Origin: Cellulomonas fimi ATCC 484
GTDB taxonomy: Bacteria > Actinomycetota > Actinomycetes > Actinomycetales > Cellulomonadaceae
DNA length: 64,000 nucleotides
Assembly: GCF_000212695.1 (NCBI RefSeq)
Contig: NC_015514.1
Location: 124,001 to 188,000, forward strand
Direction of reading: 5' to 3'
A program made the position numbers and the translations under genes. Every line of letters begins with the position of its first letter. Positions within the stretch are counted from its first letter, which is position 1. The notes under the pieces were generated by a model. It ran no database searches. It saw only the letters and a list, made by a program, of their open reading frames with translations, and had not been told where the DNA came from. This document shows, one piece after another, positions 52,182-61,079 of this stretch.

Positions 52182-54125
52182 TCAGCGCCTCGTGACCCGG
52201 ACCTGGTGCCGGAAGGAGAACACCAGCGCGTGCTTGTCGATGTCGATGCGCTGCACGGCCTCGCCGCGGCGGCCGGTGATGGGGTCGGCGGCGAACACCT
52301 TGACGTCCTCGACGATCTCGGTGCCCGCGAGCTGCTGGAGGACGGCGTACACCTCGCCGGCCTGCACGGGCCTGCCGAAGGGCCAGCCGTCGCCGTCGGG
52401 CCCGCCGACGAGCGGGTCGAAGTAGCGGTGCAGCGCGCGTTCCGCGTCGGTGGCGAGCAGCGCGACGTCGGCCCGGGGCCGGGGCGAGAGGCGGGCGACG
52501 ACCGTGACCCCCTGGTAGAAGGGCGGCTCGACCAGGACGCGCGCGCCGACGGGCCGTCGCTCGTCGAGGTAGGTCGCGATGGCCGCGAGCGTGTCGGGCG
52601 TCGGGACGAGGTCCTCGAACCGCAGGACGCCCGCGGCGTCGGGCACGGCCGTCGGCACGACGAGGACGCGCACGGCCCCCGCGTCGGCGCCGTCGCCGGC
52701 GGCGACGCACCGCACCCGCGCGACCCCGGTGGTGGCGGCGCGCGCGAGCTCCTCGTAGTCCTCGGTCGTAACGGCCCGGTCGCGGACGCGAAGCGCGAGC
52801 GGGCCGCGCTCCTTCGCCTCGTCGACGGTCTCGGCGGCGACGCCCCCGACGGCCGCGCGCCGGTTGGACACGCGGTCGACGAACGGCACGGCGCCGCGCA
52901 GCACCTGCACGGCCCCGGGGGCGACGTTCCCGTCGGGCCCGCCGCCCGTGCGGTACCGGGGCACGCGCAGCGGTGCGCCCTTGGGCGGCAGCGCGCCGTA
53001 CGCGCGCAGGGTGCCGTCGGGCTCGCGGACCGCGGGTGCGAGCTGGAGCTCCCCGGCGGCGCGGTCGACGACGAACACCTGGTCCTCGGGCTCGTGGCCG
53101 GCGAACGACTCGACCTCCTCCCAGGTGTCCCAGCCGGGTCCGGCCGCGACCTCCAGGGTGAGCGCCGGGCCCGCGACGACGGGCCGGTGCTCGAGCGGGA
53201 ACACCTGCCCGTACGTGCCCTCGGACAGCCCGACGACCTCGTCGGTCACGGTCGTGGCGTGCACCGCGGGGACGGTGCCGCCGATGGTGAACGCGCTGGC
53301 CTCGCGCACGGTCGGGGACGCGGAGTACGTCGTGTAGTCGGCGTCGGGCGGCACGACGCGGCACCGCAGCCACCCCGCGCGCCGGTCGGCCAGCACGGAC
53401 GCGGTGTGCGTCGGCGGCACGTGCAGCACGACGTCGCCGGGGCGGTTGAGGCCGCCCGTGCCGTCGCTGTCGACGTCGCACGAGACCCATCCCCGCCCGT
53501 CCCAGGCCTCCCACACGATGGGCGGGTGGCGAGGGTCGACGCCGACGCCCTGCACGTCGGAGTCGAAGCGCAGCACGACGACGCACGACGGCGCCGAGTC
53601 GTCGAGCCCGAGCAGCAGCACGTCGTCGAGCTGCGGGACGTCCGCGAACACCGGGAACGGCTCGCGGAACGACAGCTGCTCGTCGTGCGGCACGGCCTCC
53701 CCGCCGGGGCGCTGCGTGAGGACGTGCGCGAGCCGGCGCGGCGGGACCCGCAGGGGTGCGGTGGTCGCGAACACGACGGGCTCGTCGGCCTCGCCGCGCG
53801 CGGTCGCGGCCTCGGTGCCCTCGGGGACGAGCACCGTCTCGGGCTGCGGGGCGGACAGCCACATGGTCAGGTCGACGGTCGCGGCACCCGCGGGGTGCAG
53901 CCGCACGCCCAGCAGGTCGAGGAACGCGACGTACAGCCGGTCCGGCACGCGGTTGAGCCGGTAGAACAGCTCGTCGGCCATGAACGCGACCGTCTCGATG
54001 AGCGTGACGCCCGGGTCGGAGACGTTGTGGTCGGTCCACTCGGGGCAGCGCCGCTGCACCATGCGCTTCGCGTCGTCGACGAGGTCCTGGAACCGGCGGT
54101 CGTCGAGGTTCGGGGTCGGCAGCAC
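52182..54125 (-). CDS. eCIS baseplate assembly protein (gpJ/Afp11-like, TIGR02243 type)
   Basis: The 647-residue product is a baseplate-J-type wedge protein: DHNVSDPGVTLIETVAFMADELFYRLNRVPDR near residues 30-65, VTTEDYEELARAATTGVARVRCV near 450, and AATYLDERRPVGARVLVEPP-like segment near 530. These proteins form the iris ring around the spike that opens on firing. GTG 54125 follows gp25 by one base with AGGAGG just upstream. Length suits the actinobacterial form. Confidence 0.93.
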   Translation of the reverse strand: MLPTPNLDDRRFQDLVDDAKRMVQRRCPEWTDHNVSDPGVTLIETVAFMADELFYRLNRVPDRLYVAFLDLLGVRLHPAGAATVDLTMWLSAPQPETVLVPEGTEAATARGEADEPVVFATTAPLRVPPRRLAHVLTQRPGGEAVPHDEQLSFREPFPVFADVPQLDDVLLLGLDDSAPSCVVVLRFDSDVQGVGVDPRHPPIVWEAWDGRGWVSCDVDSDGTGGLNRPGDVVLHVPPTHTASVLADRRAGWLRCRVVPPDADYTTYSASPTVREASAFTIGGTVPAVHATTVTDEVVGLSEGTYGQVFPLEHRPVVAGPALTLEVAAGPGWDTWEEVESFAGHEPEDQVFVVDRAAGELQLAPAVREPDGTLRAYGALPPKGAPLRVPRYRTGGGPDGNVAPGAVQVLRGAVPFVDRVSNRRAAVGGVAAETVDEAKERGPLALRVRDRAVTTEDYEELARAATTGVARVRCVAAGDGADAGAVRVLVVPTAVPDAAGVLRFEDLVPTPDTLAAIATYLDERRPVGARVLVEPPFYQGVTVVARLSPRPRADVALLATDAERALHRYFDPLVGGPDGDGWPFGRPVQAGEVYAVLQQLAGTEIVEDVKVFAADPITGRRGEAVQRIDIDKHALVFSFRHQVRVTRR

Positions 54126-54126
54126 G

Positions 54127-54576
54127 TCAGCCTCCTGCGCTGGTCTGCCCGGAGGCGCCCGTGCCGGGCGGGGTGCCGGGGCGCTCGTCGGGGATCGTGT
54201 AGAAGGGGAAGACGAGGTTGCGCGGGTCGTTGGTGCCGCGCAGCGCGTACTGGACGTCGATGTACAGCAGCCCGCGGTCGACGCCGTCGTACCGGACGAG
54301 GACGTCCCGCAGGTCGATGCGCGGCTCCCACCGGTCGAGCGCGACGCGCACGGCGTCGGCGATCGCGCCCGCGGTGGTCGCGTCGGCGGGCGCGAACACG
54401 TAGTCGTGCACGGCGCACCCGAACTCGGGCCGCATGGGGCGTTCGCCGGGGGCGGTCGCGAGGATCAGCCGGATGCTCTCCTCGATCTCGCGGCCCTCGC
54501 GGGACAGCGCGATGCGTCCGGTCGGGTCGGTGCGCACGGGGAACGCCCACCCGGCGCCGATGAACTCCTGGCCCAC
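54127..54576 (-). CDS. eCIS baseplate wedge protein, gp25/GPW family (Afp9-like)
   Basis: The 149-residue product is a gp25-like lysozyme-fold wedge protein without catalytic residues: GWAFPVRTDPTGRIALS, EEIEESIRLILATAPGERPMRPEFG-like core, and LLYIDVQYALRGTNDPRNLVFPFY. It links baseplate to the first sheath ring. It lies 13 bp after the VgrG gene and is coupled to the baseplate-J gene through TGACGTG. The family is short and well conserved, so the call is firm. Confidence 0.94.
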   Translation of the reverse strand: MGQEFIGAGWAFPVRTDPTGRIALSREGREIEESIRLILATAPGERPMRPEFGCAVHDYVFAPADATTAGAIADAVRVALDRWEPRIDLRDVLVRYDGVDRGLLYIDVQYALRGTNDPRNLVFPFYTIPDERPGTPPGTGASGQTSAGG

Positions 54577-54589
54577 GTCACCGCCCCCG

Positions 54590-56458
54590 TCAGTTGATCT
54601 TCACGAGCGAGCCGCGGACCGTGGTGACGCCGCTCGCGGACAGCTCGGCGGTGCCGGTCGCGGCGACCTTGACCGACGCGCCCTTGACCTCGGTGGTCGC
54701 GGTGCCCTCGAGCGTGAGCTTCGGGCTCTTCACGACGACCGACTTCGACCCCTCGAGCGTGACGTCCGCGCCCTTGACCGTCACCGCGCCGGTCTGGGTC
54801 GTCACCGACACGTCCTTCTGCGCGGTGACCTGCACCTCCTTCTTCGCCGTCACGGTCACCGGACCCTCGGAGACGATCTCGATCGACGCGTCGGGCTTCT
54901 GCACGAGGCGGATCTTCTGCGCGCCGCCGTTGGTCGACAGCACGAGCTCCTCACCGCCCGGCTTCTCCAGGTGCTCGACGCGCATCCCCGTGCGGCTGAC
55001 GAAGACACGCCGCTGGATCTTGCCGTCGGTGCCGCCGACCTGGTCCGGCTCGGGCTTGTCCTTGCCGTTGTAGAGCCCGCCCAGGACGTACGGCTGGCCC
55101 AGGTCGCCCTCGGAGAACGCGACGAGCACCTCGTCGCCGACCTCCGGCAGCAGCCCTGTGCCGCGCGACGCACCCGCGCCGAGCTGCACGACGCGCGCCC
55201 ACCCGCTCTCGTACTGGTCGGAGTGCACGGGGAACTGCAGCCGCACGCGGCCGAGACCCAGCGGGTCCTTCGCGTCGGTGACGATCGCCGTGAGGACGCC
55301 CAGGGTCGGGGTGCGGCCCGTGGGCCCGCCGCCGGACGAGAACGCGCCGCCCGACGTGCCGAGCACGGTGCCGAGCAGCGACCGCTCGGAGGCGCCCGCG
55401 ACGGTGAACGACGTGACGTACCCGTGCTCGGCGTCGAAGTCGTGCCGCACCGCCGTGAGCACGTACCGGCCGTCGAACGGGCTGCCGAGCCCGCGCACCG
55501 CGACCGCCTCGCCGGCCTTCATGGCCGGGTTGCCGTGCGCCGCGCCCTCGAGCTCCGCGAAGCCGCCCGCGAGCCGGTCCGCGAGAGCCTTCGCGCGCGC
55601 CTGCACCGCGGCCTGCGTCTCCAGCCCGGGGGCGGGCTGCACGAGCAGCGGTCCCTGGAACGTCTTCGCGAGCTTCGCAGGGTCCGCGTCGGCGAGCTGC
55701 GCGCTGACCGTCGCGGCGGGCACCTTCGCGACGAGCGCCTTCTTCGCCTGCACGTCCCAGCTGCGGACCTCGACCTCGGGCACCTGCCCGGCCGCGGTCA
55801 CGGTGGCCCGCAGCCACTGCAGGTTCACGCCCTTCTCCAGCACGAGCGGGTTCTTGCGCGCCTCGTCGCCGCCGCTCGGCGCCTGCGCGGCCTTCCCCGG
55901 CTCCGCCAGGTCGAGCTTGCCGTCGACGACGCGCAGCACCCACCCGTGCTGCTCCGCGAGCGACGCGAGGAACGTCCAGTCGTCCACGTCGTCCTGCATG
56001 ACGTGCTCGACCTGCGCCCCGCCCGACGGCACCGAGCCGACGGCCAGGCCCGCGCGCTGCGCGACCTTGCGCGCGATCTCGCCGCCCGTCATCTTCCGGT
56101 ACGCCTCGACGCGGCGGCCGCGGAACAGGCGGTGCGACACGTCGTAGCCGCGCACGGTCGTGTGCACGCCCTCCGCGTCGACCTCCGCCTCGACGGCCGT
56201 GACCTCCGCCTCCAGCAGCGGCTTCGGGCCGCCCGGGCCGCTGGCCTGCACCTGGAGCTTCACCTTGGCGCCGATGGTGAACTTCCCCTTCGCGAGGACC
56301 GTGCCGTGCTCGTCGCTGAACCGCAGCACGAACACGTCCGGCACGCTGCGCGCGCTGTCGACGTACCCCGACACGAGCAGCGGCGCGACGTCCGCGGGCA
56401 GCGGCGTCCCGTCGACCTCGACCAGCAGCGTCGCGCTGTGCTCCTCACCGAACGGCAC
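54590..56458 (-). CDS. eCIS spike protein, VgrG/gp27-gp5-like (Afp8-like)
   Basis: The 622-residue product has the gp27-like hub (about residues 1-370), an OB-fold domain (GVLTAIVTDAKDPLGLGRVRLQFP, ASRGTGLLPEVGDEVLVAFSEGD) and a C-terminal repetitive beta-helix (VTVTAKKEVQVTAQKDVSVT...). It forms the trimeric membrane-piercing spike. No toxin domain is fused at its end. GTG 56458 overlaps the LysM gene stop by 14 bp. No PAAR tip gene follows, unlike most Afp-type clusters. Confidence 0.95.
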   Translation of the reverse strand: MPFGEEHSATLLVEVDGTPLPADVAPLLVSGYVDSARSVPDVFVLRFSDEHGTVLAKGKFTIGAKVKLQVQASGPGGPKPLLEAEVTAVEAEVDAEGVHTTVRGYDVSHRLFRGRRVEAYRKMTGGEIARKVAQRAGLAVGSVPSGGAQVEHVMQDDVDDWTFLASLAEQHGWVLRVVDGKLDLAEPGKAAQAPSGGDEARKNPLVLEKGVNLQWLRATVTAAGQVPEVEVRSWDVQAKKALVAKVPAATVSAQLADADPAKLAKTFQGPLLVQPAPGLETQAAVQARAKALADRLAGGFAELEGAAHGNPAMKAGEAVAVRGLGSPFDGRYVLTAVRHDFDAEHGYVTSFTVAGASERSLLGTVLGTSGGAFSSGGGPTGRTPTLGVLTAIVTDAKDPLGLGRVRLQFPVHSDQYESGWARVVQLGAGASRGTGLLPEVGDEVLVAFSEGDLGQPYVLGGLYNGKDKPEPDQVGGTDGKIQRRVFVSRTGMRVEHLEKPGGEELVLSTNGGAQKIRLVQKPDASIEIVSEGPVTVTAKKEVQVTAQKDVSVTTQTGAVTVKGADVTLEGSKSVVVKSPKLTLEGTATTEVKGASVKVAATGTAELSASGVTTVRGSLVKIN

Positions 56459-57272
56459 CGGCCACCTCCCGTCGTGCCCCGCCCGCGACCGGCCGCGAGG
56501 GCTCCACCCGCTGCAGCTCGTCCGCGGTCGGGAGCAGCAGCCGCCGGCCCGGCCGCAGCCGCGCGGGGTCGTCGACGCCGTTCACGTCGGCGACCGCGCG
56601 CCACATCGACGCGTCGCCGTACTCCGCGTACGCGATGCCCGGCAGCGTGTCGCCCTGCACGACGACGTGCTCGCGGTGCGGCACCCGCCCGCCCGACGTG
56701 GGGTTCGTCCCCGGCGGCTCGCCCGCGAGCTCCTGGAGCGTGACCGTGCACACCGCCCGCACCGGGAGCCCCGCCGGCGTGAACAGCGTGTACTTCACCT
56801 GCACCGACTCGATGTACGCGAGGAAGCCCGTCAGGCCGCCCCAGGAGAACTTGACCCACGGCGGCGAGTCCTTCTTCTGCCCGTGCGACGCGTCCGTCGG
56901 CACGCAGCACCGGAACAGCTTCTCGACCGTCTTCGCGACCGTGCCGTCCTGCTTCTTCGCCGGGTCGAAGAACACCGACTCGTCGAGGAACATCTCCAGC
57001 GTCAGCTTCGACGGCTGCGGCCCCTGGTACTGCGGCGGGCTCGACCGGGTGCTGCCCTTCGTCGTCGGGCGCGTCCACTTGGCCGACTTCGCGAGCGTCA
57101 GCTCCTTGGGGTTGAACTGGAACTCGATCGACTCCAGGAACGGGCCCGGCTTGTCCAGCGCGCCGTCCTTCGACGGCTCGTGCAGGTCGAGCTTCGCGTG
57201 CGTGAGGGTCGCCGCCGCCTCTGGCGCCGCGGTCGCGGCGCTCGCGTTCATCCCCGTCGCGGGCTTGGCCAC
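56445..57272 (-). CDS. eCIS LysM-containing tube-spike adaptor (Afp7-like)
   Basis: The 275-residue product has the Afp7 pattern: FLESIEFQFNPKELTLAKSAKW, a central WVKFSWGGLTGFLAYIESV segment, ARAVCTVTLQE, then a LysM domain (about residues 200-250; VVVQGDTLPGIAYAEYGDASMWRAVADVN). LysM here fits the particle core rather than cell-wall binding, as in gp53-type adaptors. GTG 57272 follows the tube gene by one base (TGACGTG). The Ala-rich N-terminus of about 25 residues is variable. Confidence 0.92.
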   Translation of the reverse strand: MAKPATGMNASAATAAPEAAATLTHAKLDLHEPSKDGALDKPGPFLESIEFQFNPKELTLAKSAKWTRPTTKGSTRSSPPQYQGPQPSKLTLEMFLDESVFFDPAKKQDGTVAKTVEKLFRCCVPTDASHGQKKDSPPWVKFSWGGLTGFLAYIESVQVKYTLFTPAGLPVRAVCTVTLQELAGEPPGTNPTSGGRVPHREHVVVQGDTLPGIAYAEYGDASMWRAVADVNGVDDPARLRPGRRLLLPTADELQRVEPSRPVAGGARREVAGAVR

Positions 57273-57273
57273 G

Positions 57274-57735
57274 TCACACCCCCGCCGTGAAGCCGTGGTG
57301 CGCGAGCTCGAGCGTCTCGGTGGCGATCTTCGTCTGGTCCGACGTGAGCTGCGGGCCCGTCCAGCGGACCGGGACGACGCCCCGCAGCGTCCACGTGACG
57401 ACCTTCGTGCCGTCCGTCGTGCGCGCCTCGATGCTCGCCGTCGTCGCCACCAGGCCCTGGCTCACCGTCGACAGCCAGCGCATGACGCTCTCCGTCTGGG
57501 CGCCCAGCGGCCGGCTCAGCTTGACGTTCGGGTACTTGACCCGCGTCGGGAGCTGCCAGACGCCCGTGTTGAAGCCGCCCTCCTCGCGCGTCTCCAGCAC
57601 GACCTCCAGCCCCAGCCCCTCGCACGACGCGAACCGCCCGAGCTGGTGGTCGTCCACCGTGACGACATACTGCAGCCCGACGGCCGTGGCGGTGTCCTCC
57701 AGGAGCACCTTCTGCGGTGGCGTGCTCATCGGCAT
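57274..57735 (-). CDS. eCIS inner tube initiator protein (Afp5-like, TIGR02241 type)
   Basis: The 153-residue product is a tail-tube-fold protein (LQYVVTVDDHQLGRFASCEGLGLEVVLETREEGG trimmed at the end, and KVVTWTLRGVVPVRWTGPQL). It is the second tube-type gene in the operon and would make the first ring on the spike. ATG 57735 is preceded by AAGGAGG with seven-base spacing, one of the strongest ribosome sites in the operon. It starts a fresh block 37 bp after the long disordered-protein gene. Confidence 0.93.
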   Translation of the reverse strand: MPMSTPPQKVLLEDTATAVGLQYVVTVDDHQLGRFASCEGLGLEVVLETREEGGFNTGVWQLPTRVKYPNVKLSRPLGAQTESVMRWLSTVSQGLVATTASIEARTTDGTKVVTWTLRGVVPVRWTGPQLTSDQTKIATETLELAHHGFTAGV

Positions 57736-57772
57736 GTCGTCGCCTCCTTCCCTGATCCTGTGGGTGGGCCGC

Positions 57773-60700
57773 TCAGCGGTCCGTGCGGGTGCCGCGGCGC
57801 TCGCGGTCGACGAGGAGCTGGCCGCGCACGCGGCGCATCAGCGGGGTCATGAGCCGGCGCGCGAGCTCGTCGAGGTCGGCGGGCGTGGCGGCGGCGAACG
57901 GCGACGTGCCCGCGCCCGCGACACCTGCCGCGTCGCCGGTGGGGCCCGCGACTCCCGCGGCCGTCGTCGTCGGTGGGGGCGGGGCCTCGGCCGGGAGGGC
58001 GGGGGTGGCGGCGGCGTCGGCGCGCTGCACGACGGCGGTCCCGTCGACGCCGGACGCCACCGACTCGCCGCTCACCGGGCCGGTGGTCGCGGTGCTGCGC
58101 TGGACGAGCGCGAGCCCGGCGGCGGGGGACGGGACGGGGGGCGGGAGGGGCAGGGGCGGGCCGGCTGCGGGCGCGGCGGTGCGGGGAGTCGTGCCCGGTG
58201 CCGTCGTCGGCACCGTCGGGCTCGTCCAGGTGGGTGCGGTCAGACGCTGGACGGGTGCGGGCAGTGCGGCCGGCGCGGCGAGGGAGCCGGGCGCGGTGAG
58301 CGGGACGGGCGCTGGCTGGGCCGGCGTGAGCTGGGTGGGCGTGAGCTGGACGGGTGCGGGCGGCGCGGGGGGCGCGAGCCCGACCGGCGGGGCCGACGCG
58401 ACCGGTGCTGCGAGCCCGACCGGCCGGGCCGGCGCGGCCGGTGCGGCGAGCGCGAGCGGTGCGGCGGGAAGCGGCGGGGCGACGGGGACCGCGGCGGGGT
58501 CGGTCGGCGTGGAGGGAGCCGTGGTGGTGCGTTGTGCGAGGACCAGGGGAGGTGCGCCCGCGCCGAGATCCGGCGCGGCCGCTCCACGCGGGCGTCCCGC
58601 CACGGCGGACGCGGGGCCCGCGGCGTCGTCGCGGGTCGTGGCCGGTGCCGGGGAGGTCGTGCGGGAGACGACGAGCGGCGTCGCCGGGGCCGGCGCGGCC
58701 GGGTGCGCGAGCGGGACTGCGGGTGCGCTCGCGCCCGCGGGCGTGCCGGTCTCTACCGGCGCGGTGCGGGGGACCACGTCGAGCGACGCGGCGGGCGGGG
58801 CCTCCGGGGAGTCGAGCGCGACGGACGGGGTGCCGTCGTCGGTACCCGGGGCGTCTGCCGTCGCTGCGTCCGGTGCGGGCAGGTCCGGCGACGCCACGGC
58901 GTCCGCGGACCCGGGGGCCTCGTGCAGCGCACCGGGCGCGAGGTCGAGCGACGGCACGGCGTCCGCCTCGACCGCTCCCGCGACGGGTACCGGCGTCACC
59001 GGTGCTCCCGTCGGGAGGCCCGCGGGAGCGGCCACCAACCGTGACACGCTCACGGCGGGAGCCCCACCGGGTGAGGAGGTGCCGGCAGGCGCCGCGGCGC
59101 CCGTGAGGGGCCGCGCGCTCACCGTGCTCGGCAGCGACCGCGACGTCGCGACCGCGGGCGCGTCCGGGACCGCCCGCTGCAGCGCGACGGCGGGACGTGC
59201 CGCACCCGCGGGCGCGCGCAGCACCGCGGGCGAGGCCGTCGAGGCGACCGTCAGAGGCACGCGCGGCCCGCCGAGCAGGGGGCCGTCGCGCAGCACCAGG
59301 GGGACGGGCGCGGTAGGTGCGGCCGGTGCCGGCGCGCCGTCCGTCAGCCGGGAGACGACCGGACCGCCGTTCAGGGCAGGGGCGACGGCGACCTCGGGCG
59401 CCGGGACCGGGGCGGCGAGCGGCTCGCGGGCGGACGGGCCGGGCTCGGCACGGTCGGCAGCCCCGTCGGACGGCCCCGACGGCTGGGAGACGGCCGGTGC
59501 GGCGAGCGGCAGGTCCACGCCCGACGCCGCCGCTGCGACCGGGCCGTCGGTCCCGGGGGCGGGCGGTGCCGTCAGCGGGGTCGCATCCGCGAGCGTCGGC
59601 GTCGTGCGCAGCCCGTCCCCGGCGGCCGACGGTGTGGAGTCGCCCGTGCGGTCGGTCGGGGCTGCGGTCGGGGCTGCGGCAGACGACGGCGTCGCCGTCG
59701 CCGAGCGCTGCACGACGGGCGCGTCCGCCGGTGCGGTGCGCGGCGCGGCGGGCGCGTCGATCGGCACCGCCCGCTGCGCGACCGGTGTGGCGCCGGCGTC
59801 GGGGAGCTGCGGGCCCTCGGGAGCCTGGCTCGGCCCGGTCGGGGGCAGCACGAGGTCGGGCATGGACGGGAGCCCGAGAGCGGCCGGGGCGACAGCCTCG
59901 TGCTGACCCGCGGCGGCAGGGGCGCCGGACGAGGGCGCCACCGCACGCTGCACGCTCGTCGGCCGGGCGGGGGAGCCCGCCGGCGGTGCCGCGGACGAGG
60001 CGGGTCCGACGACGCGCTGCACGGGAGCGTCGGGGTCCGCGCCCCGCACGACGTCGAGCGGCGCACCGGCGGCGAGACGCGGTGGCTCGGGGGTGACGGC
60101 AGCGCCGGTCCGTGCGGCGGCGTCGGGCGGCGACTGGCGCACGTCGGCGGTCCGCTGCCCGGTCGGGAGGGGAGCGCCGAGCCCCACGCGCCGCTGCACG
60201 ACGGGCGCCCCGGCGGTCGGCGGCACCGGGAGCGATGCGACCGCGACCGTCGTCGCACCGGAGCCGCCGGCGTCCGACGCGAGGTCGGGGGCGGCCCAGC
60301 CGTCGGCGGTCCACCCCGAGGCGTCGGGAAGGCCATCGGTCGTCGGCACCGTCGCCGCCGGCAGGGGCGCGTCGGACGGCGGGGTGGGCCGCACGGGCGG
60401 CACGGGCGGCTCGACGGGCACCGCACGGAGCCGGGGCACACCCGCGGGTGGCGCGTCGAGCCCGACGAGTCCGCCGGTCGCGCGGCGCTGCACGGGCGCG
60501 TCGGCGCGCGGCGCGGGCGGCAGGAGCGGCAGGTCGAGGTCGACGCTGCGCTGCACGGGCGGGCCGCCGGGGTCGGGGTCCACGAGGCCGGACGGGGCGC
60601 GCGCGTCGACGACGTGCGACATCGCCCCGGTGAACCGCACGGGCGCCCGCGTCGGCAGGTCGGCCAGGAACGCGACGGGGCGGCTCGTCAGCGCGACCGG

Positions 60701-60919
60701 CTGCACGACGCGCTGCAGCGGCGGCAGGAACGCCCACCCGGCGGTCGACTCGGCGGGTGCTCCGGGAGCGGCGGCACCCGCGGGGTCGGCACCCGCGGGG
60801 CCGGCAGCCCGCTGCACGACGGCGCGCGGTGCGGCGTCGTGCCGTGCGGCGGCGTCGGCCCGCGGTGCGGGGTCGGCGACCGGCGGGACGCCCCGGTCCC
60901 GCTGCCACGGCCAGCGCAC
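57773..60919 (-). CDS. Large disordered eCIS-associated protein with VQR motifs
   Basis: The 1,048-residue product is almost wholly Ala, Pro, Val, Thr and Gly, without predicted folded domains until the end. Short motifs recur roughly every 40-100 residues: APVQRRA, PVVQRSA, TSVQRAV, PVAQRAV and about thirteen such [VAL]QR sites, plus VSR variants. The last 35 residues change character (ADLDELARRLMTPLMRRVRGQLLVDRERRG), a basic amphipathic helix likely to be the anchor. It begins with WPWQRDRG. It sits between DUF6760 and the second tube gene, joined to the former by TGACGTG. Role unknown: scaffold, tape-measure-like or cargo-binding are all open. Confidence 0.8.
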   Translation of the reverse strand: MRWPWQRDRGVPPVADPAPRADAAARHDAAPRAVVQRAAGPAGADPAGAAAPGAPAESTAGWAFLPPLQRVVQPVALTSRPVAFLADLPTRAPVRFTGAMSHVVDARAPSGLVDPDPGGPPVQRSVDLDLPLLPPAPRADAPVQRRATGGLVGLDAPPAGVPRLRAVPVEPPVPPVRPTPPSDAPLPAATVPTTDGLPDASGWTADGWAAPDLASDAGGSGATTVAVASLPVPPTAGAPVVQRRVGLGAPLPTGQRTADVRQSPPDAAARTGAAVTPEPPRLAAGAPLDVVRGADPDAPVQRVVGPASSAAPPAGSPARPTSVQRAVAPSSGAPAAAGQHEAVAPAALGLPSMPDLVLPPTGPSQAPEGPQLPDAGATPVAQRAVPIDAPAAPRTAPADAPVVQRSATATPSSAAAPTAAPTDRTGDSTPSAAGDGLRTTPTLADATPLTAPPAPGTDGPVAAAASGVDLPLAAPAVSQPSGPSDGAADRAEPGPSAREPLAAPVPAPEVAVAPALNGGPVVSRLTDGAPAPAAPTAPVPLVLRDGPLLGGPRVPLTVASTASPAVLRAPAGAARPAVALQRAVPDAPAVATSRSLPSTVSARPLTGAAAPAGTSSPGGAPAVSVSRLVAAPAGLPTGAPVTPVPVAGAVEADAVPSLDLAPGALHEAPGSADAVASPDLPAPDAATADAPGTDDGTPSVALDSPEAPPAASLDVVPRTAPVETGTPAGASAPAVPLAHPAAPAPATPLVVSRTTSPAPATTRDDAAGPASAVAGRPRGAAAPDLGAGAPPLVLAQRTTTAPSTPTDPAAVPVAPPLPAAPLALAAPAAPARPVGLAAPVASAPPVGLAPPAPPAPVQLTPTQLTPAQPAPVPLTAPGSLAAPAALPAPVQRLTAPTWTSPTVPTTAPGTTPRTAAPAAGPPLPLPPPVPSPAAGLALVQRSTATTGPVSGESVASGVDGTAVVQRADAAATPALPAEAPPPPTTTAAGVAGPTGDAAGVAGAGTSPFAAATPADLDELARRLMTPLMRRVRGQLLVDRERRGTRTDR

Positions 60920-60920
60920 G

Positions 60921-61079
60921 TCAGCGCTCCTCGCTCATGCGGCGGTTGATCGCCGCGATCTCCTGGACGTACGCGAGCCGCTGCGGGTGCTCCAGGTCGA
61001 GGATCTCGTCGTGCGACCAGTGGAAGTGGTAGGCGACGTACGCGACCTCCTCGCGGATGCGGGCCGGCGCGTACGTCAC
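60921..61079 (-). CDS. DUF6760 small eCIS protein
   Basis: The 52-residue product (YAPARIREEVAYVAYHFHW then SHDEILDLEHPQRLAYVQEI) matches DUF6760, a helical family found in actinobacterial contractile-tail clusters. Its position directly after the tail chaperone recalls the frameshifted G/GT-type chaperone partners of phage tails. GTG 61079 overlaps the previous stop (GTGA). Below usual gene-length cutoffs but well supported by family and coupling. Confidence 0.88.
   Translation of the reverse strand: MTYAPARIREEVAYVAYHFHWSHDEILDLEHPQRLAYVQEIAAINRRMSEER

Noticed and set aside
57783..59906. 707-codon plus-strand frame opposite the disordered eCIS protein
   Set aside because: Low-complexity Gly/Ala/Ser translation produced by the antisense of a repetitive coding region; no ribosome site.
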